Made by a program: the position numbers and the translations under genes
Shown here: positions 63,721-64,000 of the stretch, one piece after another
Position numbering within the stretch: the stretch's first letter is position 1
Layout: each line of letters begins with the position of its first letter
Notes under the pieces: model-generated
What the model was told of the DNA's origin: nothing
Seen by the model: only the letters and a program-made list of their open reading frames with translations
Databases searched by the model: none
DNA from: Lucifuga dentata
Lineage: Eukaryota > Chordata > Actinopteri > Ophidiiformes > Bythitidae
Reading direction: 5' to 3'
Assembly (NCBI GenBank): GCA_014773175.1
Contig: VXCM01001260.1
Coordinates: 1-64,000 of the forward strand
Length of the DNA: 64,000 nt

Positions 63721-63825
63721 ATTGTCCTGAGAAATATCTATCCTTCTGCCTTGAGAGTCTTTCAGCCATCAAAGATGAGTCAGAACCATTTTCTTCGTTG
63801 CTCTGGCTCTGAAGTGCCATGGAAA
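63721..63825 (-). other. Possible sox6 cassette exon (unproven)
   Basis: On the minus strand a GTGGCAG acceptor-like site at 63827-63826 and a GTAACC donor-like site at 63720-63715 bound 105 nt that stay open in one frame. With these borders the segment is phase 1 at both ends, the same phase as the HMG exon acceptor, so inclusion would add 35 residues without a frameshift. The encoded residues are polar (SQSNEENGSDSS then AERLSRQKDRY), like the disordered SOX6 linker, but I do not recognise them in known SOX6 proteins. The polypyrimidine tract is weak and the donor is not strong. It may simply be a conserved non-coding element with an open frame by chance. Confidence 0.25.
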
Positions 63826-64000
63826 CTGCCACAAATATTTATGTAAGACAAACATTGGGGCACGGAGGTACGGTGACGCTTTGTCACAGTGGTGCAACCC
63901 AAATTTACACCCCTGTGCCCAGGACCTCAAACAAGCACAGCAGCTACAGGAGCCAAGCTTGGAAACAAGCCAGCTTTGTCCTCAGGCACCCTTGTCTTCT

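Larger units (their letters stand above)
58070..64000 (-). other. sox6 large intron, incomplete in the window
   Basis: Everything to the right of the HMG exon acceptor lies in the intron that precedes it. I searched the minus strand for the expected upstream SOX6 segment, which ends in a Val-Ile-Asp-Leu-Thr-like motif before the HMG exon, and did not find it, so that exon is past base 64000. Contents: microsatellites near 58.65 and 61.72 kb, non-repetitive stretches resembling regulatory DNA at 59.0-59.25, 60.06-60.22, 62.39-62.76 and 63.72-63.83 kb, and a possible cassette exon (separate entry). Confidence 0.8.

Overview
This window is vertebrate nuclear DNA, most likely from a ray-finned (teleost) fish. 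The signs are: one intron-split vertebrate gene with GT-AG junctions; an AT-rich background with many CA/GA/TA microsatellites; and relics of Tc1-like, hAT-like, tRNA-derived SINE-like and non-LTR elements of kinds common in fish. There is no operon structure and no tRNA, rRNA or CRISPR array that I could support. The species cannot be named from sequence alone.

The only protein-coding gene I can support is the 3' part of sox6 (SoxD family HMG-box transcription factor), on the minus strand. Three coding exons join in frame: 58069-57836 (pre-HMG linker and first part of the HMG box), 55441-55225 (rest of the HMG box) and 54485-54179 (C-terminal tail and stop). Together they encode about 251 C-terminal residues. 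The upstream exons (N-terminus, coiled coil, Q-rich region) lie beyond base 64000. A long 3' UTR probably runs leftwards from 54178 to roughly 49.85 kb. It carries seed matches for miR-499 (three) and miR-219 (two), both known regulators of SOX6 in other vertebrates. One miR-499 and one miR-219 site abut exactly.

Layout: 1-49.8 kb is a non-coding desert downstream of sox6. It holds a SINE-like relic and a hAT-like end near 6 kb, CpG-rich blocks at 7.5-8.2 and 9.2-9.8 kb (the second ending in hAT-like tails), a MITE-like repeat with inverted ends at 27 kb, and a Tc1-like transposase relic at 38.4-39.3 kb. A second copy of the 27-kb repeat at 41.2-41.9 kb is split by a nested insertion with a 9-bp target-site duplication. 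There is also a hAT-like end at 47.6 kb, a perfect 50-bp foldback at 48.9 kb and microsatellites. Several stretches look like candidate conserved non-coding elements, but this needs alignment. The 49.85-54.18 kb stretch is 3' UTR, 54.18-58.07 kb the terminal exons and introns (with a repeat ending about 55 bp from the HMG-box splice donor), and 58.07-64 kb a large intron. That intron contains an octamer/SOX motif pair and a possible 105-nt phase 1-1 cassette exon at 63825-63721.

The assembly has 14 single-N positions. At least five of them are flanked by perfect 60-67 bp direct copies, which are almost certainly unmerged contig ends and not biology.
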